A stretch of DNA of 64,000 nucleotides from Polynucleobacter sp. es-MAR-4 (GTDB lineage: Bacteria > Pseudomonadota > Gammaproteobacteria > Burkholderiales > Burkholderiaceae). This document shows, piece after piece, positions 8,593 through 16,036 of this stretch. The stretch covers positions 1 through 64,000 of the forward strand of contig NZ_JACVPF010000001.1 of the NCBI RefSeq assembly GCF_018882055.1. Direction: 5' to 3'. Under the pieces are notes generated by a model. It worked only from the letters and a program-made list of their open reading frames with translations. It made no database searches and was not told the DNA's origin. The position numbers and the translations under genes are program-made. Numbering within the stretch: position 1 is the first letter of the stretch; each line of letters begins with the position of its first letter.

Positions 8593-9276
8593 ATGTTGCT
8601 GCATGTGCCTAAGGTGTTATCTAAGTCCCAGCTATCTGAAGTTCGCAAAATTATTGATAGCGCCAATTGGGCTGATGGATCAATTACTGCGGGTACGCAG
8701 TCAGCTAAAGCTAAGAAGAATTTCCAGTTACCTGAAGATGGCATTGAGTCTCAAAAGGCTCGCGCTATTGTTTTAGAGGCCCTATCAGGAAACGCAGAGT
8801 ATCTTACCGGCGCTCTTCCTAAGAAGATTTACCCTCCATTGTTCAATAAGTATGAAGGTTCAAATAATCAATTTGGCAATCATATTGATAATGCGGTGAG
8901 AACTCATGCTGCGAGTGGAAAGCACGTTCGAACAGACATTTCCTGCACCTTATTTCTGACAGATCCAAGCGAATATGAGGGCGGCGAGTTAGTGGTTGAG
9001 GATACTTTTGGAGAGCAAAGAATTAAGTTTGCAGCTGGTGACATGGTGATGTATCCAGGATCATCTGTTCATAGGGTAGAGCCAGTAACTAAGGGCACCC
9101 GGATTTCTTGTTTTTTCTGGACCGAGAGCATGATTCGCGGAGATGATCAGCGCCGAGTTCTTTATGATCTTGATAACGCCATTTATCAATTGCGCAAAGT
9201 AAAGGACGGCACTCCAGAGGTCATTCGCTTGACCGGGGTGTATCACAACCTCATGCGCATGTGGTCAGATGTATAG
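8593..9276 (+). CDS. PiuC/YbiX-type Fe(II)- and 2-oxoglutarate-dependent hydroxylase
   Basis: PKHD-type dioxygenase of 227 residues. The double-stranded beta-helix supplies iron ligands His97 and Asp99 (FGNHIDNAV) and His160 (SSVHRVEPV), with Arg170 (KGTRISCFFW) positioned for 2-oxoglutarate. A clear GGAGAG site precedes the ATG. The gene follows a siderophore receptor by 17 bases, the classic PiuA-PiuC or Fiu-YbiX arrangement. Substrate is not established for the family; modification of a siderophore or of the receptor system is suspected. Confidence 0.93.
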   Translation: MLLHVPKVLSKSQLSEVRKIIDSANWADGSITAGTQSAKAKKNFQLPEDGIESQKARAIVLEALSGNAEYLTGALPKKIYPPLFNKYEGSNNQFGNHIDNAVRTHAASGKHVRTDISCTLFLTDPSEYEGGELVVEDTFGEQRIKFAAGDMVMYPGSSVHRVEPVTKGTRISCFFWTESMIRGDDQRRVLYDLDNAIYQLRKVKDGTPEVIRLTGVYHNLMRMWSDV

Positions 9277-9313
9277 AGCTTTAAGAAGTTATTTCAACCC
9301 ATTAGGAAATCAA

Positions 9314-9471
9314 ATGCTAAAAACCCTCGCACTCAACATTGCAGCTATAACTCTACTAGGGGCATGCACAGCACAATCGTTGTCCATTCGACTCCAGAAG
9401 GCGCTTTAATTAGTAGCGATAGGCAAACCTTAGGTGTTTCACCATACGTGATTCATTTAACCCGGACATAA
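9314..9471 (+). pseudogene. Frameshifted small PEGA-like lipoprotein
   Basis: The start frame MLKTLALNIAAITLLGACTAQ is a standard lipoprotein signal with lipobox LGAC, but it runs out into a stop after 31 codons. In a neighbouring frame, beginning within the same CAATCG, sequence reads IVVHSTPEGALISSDRQTLG, then VSPYVIHLTRT and stop. That segment matches the V-x-S-x-P-x-G-A...LGxSP pattern of PEGA surface domains. A one-base change would join both parts into a lipoprotein of about 52 residues. It could also be the truncated N-terminus of a larger lipoprotein. Confidence 0.5.
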
Positions 9472-9865
9472 GTAAAACCCTTCCGCTGGCGAAGGATGGC
9501 TGTTATGGTGCGCCCCCCCATTTACGGCGCATTGGGCGAGTGGGGCTGTTGCGTCGTCTCCAGTAACCCCTTTATTCAGGGGGCTTGATGGAAATTACCA
9601 AATTTTGATTAGAAGACCTACCGATGCACAGATCTTCAAAAGGATTTTGAAGCAGCAAATCAAAGAGAGGATGTATTGGCTAGAAGACGAAAGGCCCAGG
9701 CGATTAACAACGTTGCCACCTCAGTTGAGATGGGTGGTATGCCGATGGGGTACGGTGGTTGGAGGTGGAGACATCAATATTTTCATTGCCTTTAGCGCTT
9801 GGGCAATCTAATCTTAATAAGTTATGCAAATTAGAGTGTAAAAATTATTATGAAAAGGATCAGTT
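9472..9865. other. Intergenic stretch with hairpins and decayed coding
   Basis: Contains a short hairpin at about 9480-9496 (CCTTCCGC/GCGAAGG), a C7 run near 9512 and a hairpin CCCCTTTATTCAGGGG near 9567-9582. From about 9640 one plus frame reads protein-like (DLQKDFEAANQREDVLARR, then AINNVATSVEMGGMPMGYGG) but has no start codon. A 68-codon ORF from a TTG at 9605 overlaps it in another frame. I take this as a relic and assign no gene. Confidence 0.4.
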
Positions 9866-10315
9866 ATGAGTAATGAAATAGCAATTAAGGCTTTAAACAA
9901 AATCATGGAATTAGAATTGGCTGGGGTCGTGAAATATACCCATTACTCTCTAATGGTTTACGGCTATAACCGCATTCCGATTGTTTCTTGGTTAAAAGGA
10001 AATGCTGATGAGAGTCTAGCTCATGCCCACAAAGCCGGGGAGCTAGTTACTTTGCTAGGTGGCCACCCCTCTCTAAAAATTGGCCCTTTATTAGAGACGG
10101 AGCAGCACGATATCGGCGATATATTACGCGAGAGTCTTGCGCACGAAAAAGTAGCTTTAACTGCGTATTACGACCTAATTAAAGTGGCTGAGGAAATCCA
10201 TTCGGTATTGCTAGAGGAGTACGCTAGAGAGATGATTGTTCAAGAAGAGCTACATTTAGATGAAGTGAATAAGATGTTGCGTAAGCCTGGTGATCTGGAG
10301 CCGTTTGCACAATAA
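9866..10315 (+). CDS. Ferritin-like / bacterioferritin family protein
   Basis: Four-helix ferritin-like protein of 149 residues, cytoplasmic iron storage or detoxification. Helix starts are visible at MELELAGVVKYTHYSLMV, NADESLAHAHKAGELV, RESLAHEKVALTAYYDL and EEYAREMIVQEELHLDEV, with Glu and His at the expected di-iron spacing. In haem bacterioferritins the second helix has Glu-Met-x-x-His with Met52 binding haem; here the segment reads DESLAHAH with no Met, so a haem-free form is likely. AAGGA precedes the ATG. A terminator follows, so it is a single-gene unit. Confidence 0.8.
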   Translation: MSNEIAIKALNKIMELELAGVVKYTHYSLMVYGYNRIPIVSWLKGNADESLAHAHKAGELVTLLGGHPSLKIGPLLETEQHDIGDILRESLAHEKVALTAYYDLIKVAEEIHSVLLEEYAREMIVQEELHLDEVNKMLRKPGDLEPFAQ

Positions 10316-10343
10316 CTATCTTGCCAAATAGCGCATAAAGTAA

Positions 10344-10366
10344 GACCGCCTTCGGGCGGTTTTTCT
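10344..10366 (+). terminator. Intrinsic terminator after ferritin-like gene
   Basis: GACCGCC-TTC-GGGCGGT hairpin followed by TTTTTCTTT. It lies 29 bases past the stop of the ferritin-like gene and closes that unit. Confidence 0.9.
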
Positions 10367-10594
10367 TTGAGAGTCTGCTTTGGGTCGTTAGCCGCCTTTC
10401 ATCAAAAAATCTCATTTATGAATCTTGGTGGGTTCAGTTATATCAATTGAGAGGCTTTACCTCACCCCCCCCATGTCTTAATGTCTGATGAATAAATCAC
10501 ATGTAGTTGTTGCACTTAATCAATGAGGTGGCGATTAAATAGTTGTCGTAATGTGGTGAATGTTGTCCATATGTTGTCTATGGACTAGAAAGTA
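10367..10594. other. Gene-free stretch
   Basis: No credible ORF, ribosome site or RNA fold seen. It includes a C8 run near 10465. The stretch separates the ferritin unit from the tRNA-Asn remnant and its terminator. Confidence 0.5.
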
Positions 10595-10626
10595 AAAAAG
10601 CCTTCAGAGTTATTAACTCTGAAGGC
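10595..10626 (-). terminator. Terminator behind tRNA-Asn remnant
   Basis: Perfect 13-bp stem AGCCTTCAGAGTT/AACTCTGAAGGCT with a short loop, followed on the minus strand by a run of six T. It lies 12 bases past the CCA of the tRNA remnant, the usual place for a tRNA terminator. Confidence 0.85.
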
Positions 10627-10637
10627 TCCTACCTATT

Positions 10638-10689
10638 TGGCTACCCGGCCTGGGCTCGAACCGGGGACCTACAGATTAACAGTCTGCGG
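10638..10689 (-). pseudogene. tRNA-Asn (GTT) 3' remnant
   Basis: Minus-strand reading has an anticodon arm CAGACTGTTAATCTG with anticodon GTT, a T-arm CCCGGTTCGAGCCCAGG and a 3' end CCGGGTAGCCA. The T-stem has a C-A mismatch. Upstream of the anticodon arm no D-arm or 5' acceptor strand is present; the DNA turns AT-rich at once. So only the 3' half of a tRNA-Asn survives, next to its own terminator. This is what remains after an element that used the tRNA 3' end as integration site is rearranged or lost. Confidence 0.8.
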
Positions 10690-10753
10690 TCATAATTTTG
10701 ATTATTTACTCGCACTAGTTATTCTATAAATCCGCATCTCAGAAGCTTATGGA

Positions 10754-12856
10754 TCAGAAGGTTCCTCGTAGGCCCACCATCAAACTTCTTCCTGGTTGGG
10801 GTGCATATAGCCTGACTGCCATCGGAGTAGTTGCATACCGAATTTGCTCGTTGAGCAAGTTCTTTAGATTCATATACACAGTCCAATTCACGTCCTTAAT
10901 TTTTTCTGTGTAAGAGATCCCCGCATTTAAGAGGTTGTAGCTTGGCGCTGGACCTTGTTCCCAAGCCGCTAATTTATTTTGCTGATAGCTATAAATGTAA
11001 GTAGCGTTGGTAAGCCAGCCATTCTGTTGATGAGCAATTTCTGCGCCCAAGCGTGGAGCTGGTTGAAGCGGTAAGTTTCCGCCTGAATCAAAAGTACCTT
11101 GAGAGGCATCCCCAAATAAACGTCCACCAACACCATGTTGTCTCCAGTTGTAGGTAAGCTCACCTTCAACGCCCTTGATGGTAGCTGCCGCTTGTTGAGC
11201 AACCACTACTGAGAAGTCTTCCGCATCGGGAACGGATTCACCCGTGTAATAGCCATAGATATAGTTATTAAAGCGGTTTGCATAGACGCTCGCTTTTCCA
11301 CGCAATAAGCCACTCGTCTTTTGTATATTGAACTCCAGGTTATGCGAAGTTTCTTTATTGAGATTGGGGTTGCCGATATCAAATGTAGCGGTGGATTCAT
11401 GAGCGCCATAAGAGTAGAGTTCTTGAGCGCTTGGAGCGCGCTGCGAGACCGTATAGGCAATACCTGCTCCATGACCTTGCATAAAGTTCCACAAACCGCC
11501 AGCCGAGTAAGACATTAAATTAAATGTCCGATTTTGTAGAGTGATACTAGGTGTGGGCCCAACAATATCGCCAGCAGAGTTCGCCATCTCTTGACCTTCT
11601 AGCTGTGTGCCAAGATTGGGTTTTTGCGCAACATTGTTGTAACGCAGCCCCAGATTTCCCTGGAGAGAATTCCACTTACCTTCTTCAATCCAGAATAGGG
11701 CATTGGAATTGGTTTTGGTGGGAGGAACAATTGCGTAACTACCTGTGCCAATTTCAGTGGCATTGAGAGAGGCTGCTGAGACCTGAGCTCCGAAAGTACC
11801 TTTCCAGCCAGCTAATGGGTTGTGGGCAAGTTCAAAGCGCGCCTCATTAGCCATGTTCTTCCATAAAGATGCTGCTTCACCGGTGTTGGTAAATTCAGTA
11901 TGGTTGTAATTGGAGCTAGCTGCACTAAATTTAAAAGAAGAGAAGCCTGCAAATGGATCGCGAGTTTGGTGTTGCAAGTCATAGCGATTCTGCGACTGAT
12001 TGATCGATCCGCCTTCAGGCGTTGGAATGCCGTAATTATTATTTAAGCGCTCAACAGAAACACCGGTATAACCGTTCTGACCAATATAAGAAACACCAAC
12101 ACCTAAATTATTTTGATTGCTAAAAGTATTGGGTAACTTCCCGGTGTAGTTATTGCCTCCGTTACCGCCAGGGGGCACAGTCCAGCCACCAGCTGGCTCA
12201 CCTTGAGATTGCGTAGAGTTACCTGGGATGGTGTAGTCATTGGCATTATTAATCGCTGTATCTACGTGAACCGCAACAGAGCCAAAAGCACCATCTACTT
12301 CTAGAGCCCCAGCTCTGCCATTATTGACAGTTTCATAGCTTGTATTAACAGCCCCTGTGGGTCTATCAGGCAAGTTGGTGAGGATTCGATCATTGACCAC
12401 GTTGACGAGTCCGCCGCTAGAGCCTGATCCATAGAGGAGGGCGGCTGCGCCACGCAAGATCTCGACTTGATGAGCATTTTGCATGTTGTTACCAACGGCA
12501 TGGTCTTGAGAAATATTGGAGACATCTCCCACTGATAAGCCGTTCTGCAAAATCTGAACACGAGCGCCTTCCAGACCACGAATTACTGGACGTGATGATC
12601 CTGCGCCATAACCCGTTGCTGAAACGCCTAACTCATTCGCCAGAGTGGCGCCGAGCGTTGTTCCTAATTTATTTAGGAGTTCATCACCTTGCAAAATCTT
12701 GGTCGGAGTCAAAATGCTTTGTGTTGCTTCTTGTGATCCGGTTGCCGTAATTTCGAGAGACGGCTGAGTTTGCGCAAGAGCGGTAGTACTAATGAATCCT
12801 AAGACTAAAACGTAGATCAGCCTGTGCTTAGCCAATGGCTTATCGATTTGATACAT
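10754..12856 (-). CDS. znuD: TonB-dependent receptor, ZnuD-like zinc receptor
   Basis: Outer-membrane receptor of 700 residues. A signal peptide ends at TTALAQ (about 29). The plug has SSRPVIRGLEGARVQILQNG, LSVGDVSNISQDHAVG and VEILRGAAALLYGSGSSGG, closely following Neisseria ZnuD (VIRGM...LENGLSSGDVSAISPDHAV). The barrel ends in GRSLMVGLRGTF. The His-rich loop typical of ZnuD is not obvious; a Gly/Asn-rich loop (PPGGNGGNN) occurs instead. It is probably Zur-regulated and energised by the TonB system at 4.1-5.8 kb. A small exported protein lies directly upstream in the same direction. Confidence 0.85.
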   Translation of the reverse strand: MYQIDKPLAKHRLIYVLVLGFISTTALAQTQPSLEITATGSQEATQSILTPTKILQGDELLNKLGTTLGATLANELGVSATGYGAGSSRPVIRGLEGARVQILQNGLSVGDVSNISQDHAVGNNMQNAHQVEILRGAAALLYGSGSSGGLVNVVNDRILTNLPDRPTGAVNTSYETVNNGRAGALEVDGAFGSVAVHVDTAINNANDYTIPGNSTQSQGEPAGGWTVPPGGNGGNNYTGKLPNTFSNQNNLGVGVSYIGQNGYTGVSVERLNNNYGIPTPEGGSINQSQNRYDLQHQTRDPFAGFSSFKFSAASSNYNHTEFTNTGEAASLWKNMANEARFELAHNPLAGWKGTFGAQVSAASLNATEIGTGSYAIVPPTKTNSNALFWIEEGKWNSLQGNLGLRYNNVAQKPNLGTQLEGQEMANSAGDIVGPTPSITLQNRTFNLMSYSAGGLWNFMQGHGAGIAYTVSQRAPSAQELYSYGAHESTATFDIGNPNLNKETSHNLEFNIQKTSGLLRGKASVYANRFNNYIYGYYTGESVPDAEDFSVVVAQQAAATIKGVEGELTYNWRQHGVGGRLFGDASQGTFDSGGNLPLQPAPRLGAEIAHQQNGWLTNATYIYSYQQNKLAAWEQGPAPSYNLLNAGISYTEKIKDVNWTVYMNLKNLLNEQIRYATTPMAVRLYAPQPGRSLMVGLRGTF

Positions 12857-12945
12857 AGTATTTCCTTCATTCCAAATGCACGCAATATGTTTATTGGCAC
12901 AATAAATCTAGAGGCCAAACGATTAGGTCTGGCGTGTTGGGCGAT

Positions 12946-13299
12946 TTATAGAATGAAGCTAGGTGGGGCTCTGGATTGATACAGCCCAATATGCATTCGG
13001 GCTGGAGGAGATTCATTGGATACCAGTTGCGCTTCATGAAGGAAGTTGGCGCCAATAAATAGGTTGGGTGTTGAGGCAACGAAGCCTGCAAGCGTGAGTG
13101 CGTCTAGAAGATGACAACTTGCGCTGCTATGACCGAGGGTAGGGGCTTGATCTACGCAACTCAGTTCGATATTTTGGTGGTGTATTCCGGAGTGAGCAAT
13201 GCTGTGCGCAAAGCCAATCCAGTGTGTGCCTATTAAGCTGGCAAGCAAAAAGCTCAGGGCGATCCAGCCCCGGAATTGTTTTCTGAATTTACTTAACAT
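12946..13299 (-). CDS. Small exported Cys/His protein upstream of znuD
   Basis: A 117-residue protein with an N-terminal membrane/signal segment (ALSFLLASLIGTHWIGFAHS). The mature part has His-rich SIAHSGIHHQ and two Cys in ELSCVD and SASCHLLDALTLAGF. Proteins with this C-x-x-x-D-A-x-T pattern often sit beside zinc- or copper-responsive receptor genes in betaproteobacteria and resemble DUF2946-type proteins. It is 89 bases upstream of znuD in the same direction, so probably the first gene of a zinc operon. A periplasmic metal-binding accessory role is inferred. Confidence 0.6.
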   Translation of the reverse strand: MLSKFRKQFRGWIALSFLLASLIGTHWIGFAHSIAHSGIHHQNIELSCVDQAPTLGHSSASCHLLDALTLAGFVASTPNLFIGANFLHEAQLVSNESPPARMHIGLYQSRAPPSFIL

Positions 13300-13602
13300 A
13301 CTGCTTTCATGCCCTAGATTTCATAGAATTTTCTGCTACGAGCTATTTTGGAGAGGAAAATCGATGCTATCGGGCTGGGGTGAAATCCTGATGTGCTTTA
13401 GAAAATAAGCGGCGTAATTACATTTGTTGTTCAAACTTGCACCAGATCTAAAATTTTTTTCTATAAATGACTGCTTGGGGTCGAAAGTACTCGGTTGGTA
13501 ATTTGACTTGGGGCGGCTTTGGCCGAGCAAGAGACATTGCCATAGCATTAATGAGCGGTAATAGTCTGGAGTAATAAATCAAGTTCAAGCCTCTTGAATG
13601 AT
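13300..13602. other. Intergenic, possible micro-ORF
   Basis: Should hold the promoter of the zinc-receptor pair; I saw no convincing Zur palindrome. On the minus strand a 31-codon ORF (MAMSLARPKPPQVKLPTEY and on, 13448-13543) has protein-like composition but no clear ribosome site. A 70-codon ORF overlapping it in another frame (13336-13548) looks random. No gene is called. Confidence 0.3.
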
Positions 13603-14220
13603 TTAATTGCTGCGCGCCTGGCTACTTTGAAGTATTTGTCCTTGCTCATGAATGGTATGGAGTTGACCACCTTCATATAACTCTCTTCTAATCCCTGTTA
13701 CTAGTCCATATTCTTTAGCTTGACTGGGGTTTAGTGTTGTTCTTTCTAGCATTGATTTCTCCACTTCTTCAAGTTTTTTTTCTGCTGTATCTGCAATCAC
13801 TCTGGCAATATTGTGGGCATCAATTTTGACGCTTTTCAGATGTTCATCAATACTTTTTTCATCGAGCTTTAAGTTACCCTGGAGTTGCAGGGAAACCCCG
13901 TGAATAAGAAAGCGAGCGTGTGGTACGCAAATCCGCTCCTCTCCCGCGCAAAATATAACAACACCGATTGAATCAACCGATCCAAAGTTATAAGTTGTAA
14001 CCGGCAGGCCTATACCTCTAAGATAGTTGTGAGCGGAGAGGCCGTGAAGCACCGATCCACCCGGCGATGAAATCATCAAATGAATGTGATCATGCCCCCG
14101 CAGCATTACCTGATCAATAGACTTGAATAGTGAATCAGTAGTTTGAGCCGTTACCGGCGCCATAAACCTAATCCAGGAGGGGTTGCTTGGTTTCTTATTC
14201 TGCGTTAAGTTTGTCAGCAT
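13603..14220 (-). CDS. ClpP-like serine protease (ClpP/SDH superfamily)
   Basis: A 205-residue ClpP-fold protein. Strand-helix units include HIHLMISSPGGSVLHGL (oxyanion region), the nucleophile Ser84 in NFGSVDSIGVVIF and His107 in ARFLIHGVS, equivalent to the ClpP Ser and MIH-His. Unlike housekeeping clpP it has no clpX next to it and its sequence is divergent, matching the stand-alone ATP-dependent-protease-like group seen in many proteobacteria. It is cytoplasmic by absence of a signal. AGGA lies eight bases before the ATG. Substrates are unknown. Confidence 0.85.
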   Translation of the reverse strand: MLTNLTQNKKPSNPSWIRFMAPVTAQTTDSLFKSIDQVMLRGHDHIHLMISSPGGSVLHGLSAHNYLRGIGLPVTTYNFGSVDSIGVVIFCAGEERICVPHARFLIHGVSLQLQGNLKLDEKSIDEHLKSVKIDAHNIARVIADTAEKKLEEVEKSMLERTTLNPSQAKEYGLVTGIRRELYEGGQLHTIHEQGQILQSSQARSN

Positions 14221-14317
14221 TGCTTTTTCCTAAATAATCTTGCGGAGTCGACAAAGTCCAATTTTTATATTGGCCAATCATATGCATACAAGCCAATAAA
14301 GTCCCTAATGGTTTTCC

Positions 14318-14438
14318 ACCTCCCTTATTTGAGGGATTGCTTAATATTTATCGCACCATTAATCTTATCTTGCGTTGTGACGACGCACCTCCATGATGTG
14401 TGAAAATATCCCCCACTCAAAAGGTGGGGGATATTTAT
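14318..14438. repeat. Dispersed ~125-bp repeat, copy C (inverted)
   Basis: Read on the minus strand it has the hairpin ATCCCCCACC...GGTGGGGGAT, then CACATCATGGAGGTGCGTCG, CACAACGCAAGAT, and ends in AATCCCTCAAATAAGGGA. Order and spacing match copies at 1225-1350 and 43077-43200. The hairpin arms here differ in sequence from copy A yet still pair, which points to selection for structure. Confidence 0.65.
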
Positions 14439-14458
14439 GTGGCAATCAAATCAATAAA

Positions 14459-14594
14459 ATGATTAGGGAATTTTACGGGTGAGGATATAAGGCTTAAAGA
14501 AATTGATGCCAGACTTGAGTCAATTGAGGATGCAAGTAATGACTATTTATTTGACCTAATGATTCTGAAAACCCTCCTGAAGCTGCACCTTTAG
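14459..14594 (+). pseudogene. Frameshifted small ORF
   Basis: Starts MIREFYG in the first frame and stops. In a neighbouring frame the same stretch reads GEDIRLKEIDARLESIED, then ASNDYLFDLMILKTLLKLHL and stop. This charged helical sequence looks like real protein of about 44 residues broken by a one- or two-base change. The stop codon merges into a run of ten G. No ribosome site or family is seen. Confidence 0.35.
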
Positions 14595-14747
14595 GGGGGG
14601 GGGCAAATTTAATCGTCTATCAGGGCGCTTGGTTACATATGCGAAATCTATTACCCAACGCTTGAAGGTTAGGATTCCTAATTCGAGCACTTTAAATTCC
14701 AAATAGAGGCCTTCAAAGATTTACTCTTCGATGAAATTTAAATCCAC

Positions 14748-14819
14748 TCAGGTGAAGGTATAAATCGCTACCGTAGGCCAAATAAACCCAGCAACAACAA
14801 TGGCCGCAAAAATAATCAT
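14748..14819 (-). CDS. Possible 23-residue membrane peptide
   Basis: MIIFAAIVVAGFIWPTVAIY is nearly a complete membrane helix, ending TFT. GTGGA lies upstream of the ATG at suitable distance. Small hydrophobic peptides of this size can be toxins or regulators of membrane complexes. Chance cannot be excluded at this length. Confidence 0.3.
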   Translation of the reverse strand: MIIFAAIVVAGFIWPTVAIYTFT

Positions 14820-14920
14820 TTGTAATTCCACTTTATTTGTATAAAGTGTCAATTAGATTGGAAAGTATGTAGTTGGAATATCCCTTAAGTGTGGGATATA
14901 GAAATATGATCTTAAAAGCA

Positions 14921-14953
14921 AATAAACCCCTTAATTGGGGTTTATTTTTTTTC
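14921..14953 (+). terminator. Orphan intrinsic terminator
   Basis: AATAAACCCC-TTAA-TTGGGGTTTATT followed by seven or more T. No plus-strand protein gene ends near it. It is a textbook terminator and may end a small RNA whose transcript would include the inverted motif TCCCTTAAGTGTGGGA at 14881-14896. Confidence 0.75.
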
Positions 14954-15299
14954 GAAGACATATTGTTAATTAACTGAGTTTGAACAATTTACGCGTATCA
15001 CCAGAGTCGTGTTTGCAGGTGGGCGAGTGAAGCCAAGAGAAATCTTTATCAATTTAATATGACGCGATTGAGTCATATGGGGTTCTCGGCCTTTATTTAG
15101 TGATCTTGCTTGGGCAAAGCAATTTAGGGTGGCCTGCGCCAAAGATAAAGCTATCTATGACGTTGACATGAGAAAGCTCTCGCTTCCAACGGGTTTTCCT
15201 TCGCTTTGGACAATGCAGACAATACGGTACAAATGAGGGGTGGGCTAATTAAGTCCATTAAATCACACTGCCCCATATAAAAAAACTAGAGGATGAACA

Positions 15300-15479
15300 T
15301 TGGAAGATATCAGATGCCATCTTTGTTCGGCACCCACCGCAAAAGGTGGAAGCGCTTGTGATTGTATTGTTTGCCGGCTGCATGAAGGACTAAGCAATAC
15401 CAATGTGAATCGCCTAATTGGCTTAAGCTTAATTGGAACTATATTTTGTAATAGCATTATTACAAGCGTTGTAAGTTGA
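15300..15479 (+). CDS. Small Cys-rich protein with C-terminal membrane helix
   Basis: A 59-residue ORF from a TTG, with AGAGGA seven bases ahead. It reads LEDIRCHLCSAPTAKGGS, then ACDCIVCRLHEGLSN, and ends with the hydrophobic LIGLSLIGTIFCNSIITSVV. Cys6-x2-Cys9 and Cys20-x-Cys22-x2-Cys25 could form a zinc ribbon facing the cytoplasm, anchored by the terminal helix. The pattern is hard to explain by chance. I do not know a family. Another small Cys-pair protein lies 370 bases away on the other strand. Confidence 0.5.
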   Translation: MEDIRCHLCSAPTAKGGSACDCIVCRLHEGLSNTNVNRLIGLSLIGTIFCNSIITSVVS

Positions 15480-15573
15480 GTAATTTTTCACTTATTTGGT
15501 AATTGGTACGTAATTTTATATAAATCAGCCGGTTTACCGCTTGGGTTCTGAGAGGCTTTATTAACAACAATTG

Positions 15574-15861
15574 CTAATGAATCGATGTGCTGGTTGAGTT
15601 GGTTGCTAGAAGTCTATCAACCAAAACTTCTGGCCAAAACTGATCAAAAAGCACTTTCGCATCATCTTTTTCAGCCTCAGATAGCTCCATGCCTATTAAA
15701 GTAGATTTAATTATTACGGCATATGCCATCATGATTTCGGCGGTGCTGGCGCCACGAACATGGGGCAGAATTTCTTGCAGGGCATCAATGGCGATATCCC
15801 CCACCTTTTTAGAGTTGATCGTTGCCTTTATGGCTGCAAAGTCTTTGGAGTCAGTCGTCAT
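15574..15861 (-). CDS. Hypothetical protein (95 aa)
   Basis: Begins MTTDSKDFAAIKATINSKK, followed by a helical region GDIAIDALQEILPHVRGAS, TAEIMMAYAVIIKSTLIGM and an acidic segment. It is soluble, with no signal. The ATG overlaps the end of the upstream Cys-pair gene, so the two are probably translated together. An ATG seven codons further upstream is possible but lies deeper inside that gene. No family is recognised. Confidence 0.55.
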   Translation of the reverse strand: MTTDSKDFAAIKATINSKKVGDIAIDALQEILPHVRGASTAEIMMAYAVIIKSTLIGMELSEAEKDDAKVLFDQFWPEVLVDRLLATNSTSTSIH

Positions 15862-16036
15862 GGGTAGATAGCCAATAAGCAATGGCAGATGCCTTTAGGG
15901 CAACAAATGAAAAAGATAGTCTTTTGGCATTTAAAGGCTCTTTAGGCTTGGGTGCCAGACAAACACTACAAAGTGGCCTATCACCCAGAATATGAGCACC
16001 ACAGTTCTTGCGGGCGATTCGTTTTATTGAGTTCAT
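15851..16036 (-). CDS. Small Cys-pair protein (61 aa)
   Basis: Begins MNSIKRIARKNCGAHILGD, then RPLCSVCLAPKPKEPLN and a C-terminal moderately hydrophobic part (LSFSFVALKASAIAYWLS). Cys12, Cys23 and Cys26 with His15 could form a single zinc site (C-x2-H...C-x2-C). GGTGA precedes this ATG; a longer TTG start at 16084 lacks a ribosome site. It overlaps the 95-residue gene downstream by 11 bases, an operon-like arrangement. Function unknown. Confidence 0.5.
   Translation of the reverse strand: MNSIKRIARKNCGAHILGDRPLCSVCLAPKPKEPLNAKRLSFSFVALKASAIAYWLSTHDD

Noticed and set aside
9605..9811. 68-codon plus-strand ORF from a TTG
   Set aside because: No ribosome site; a different frame over the same bases looks more protein-like, so the region is probably a relic.
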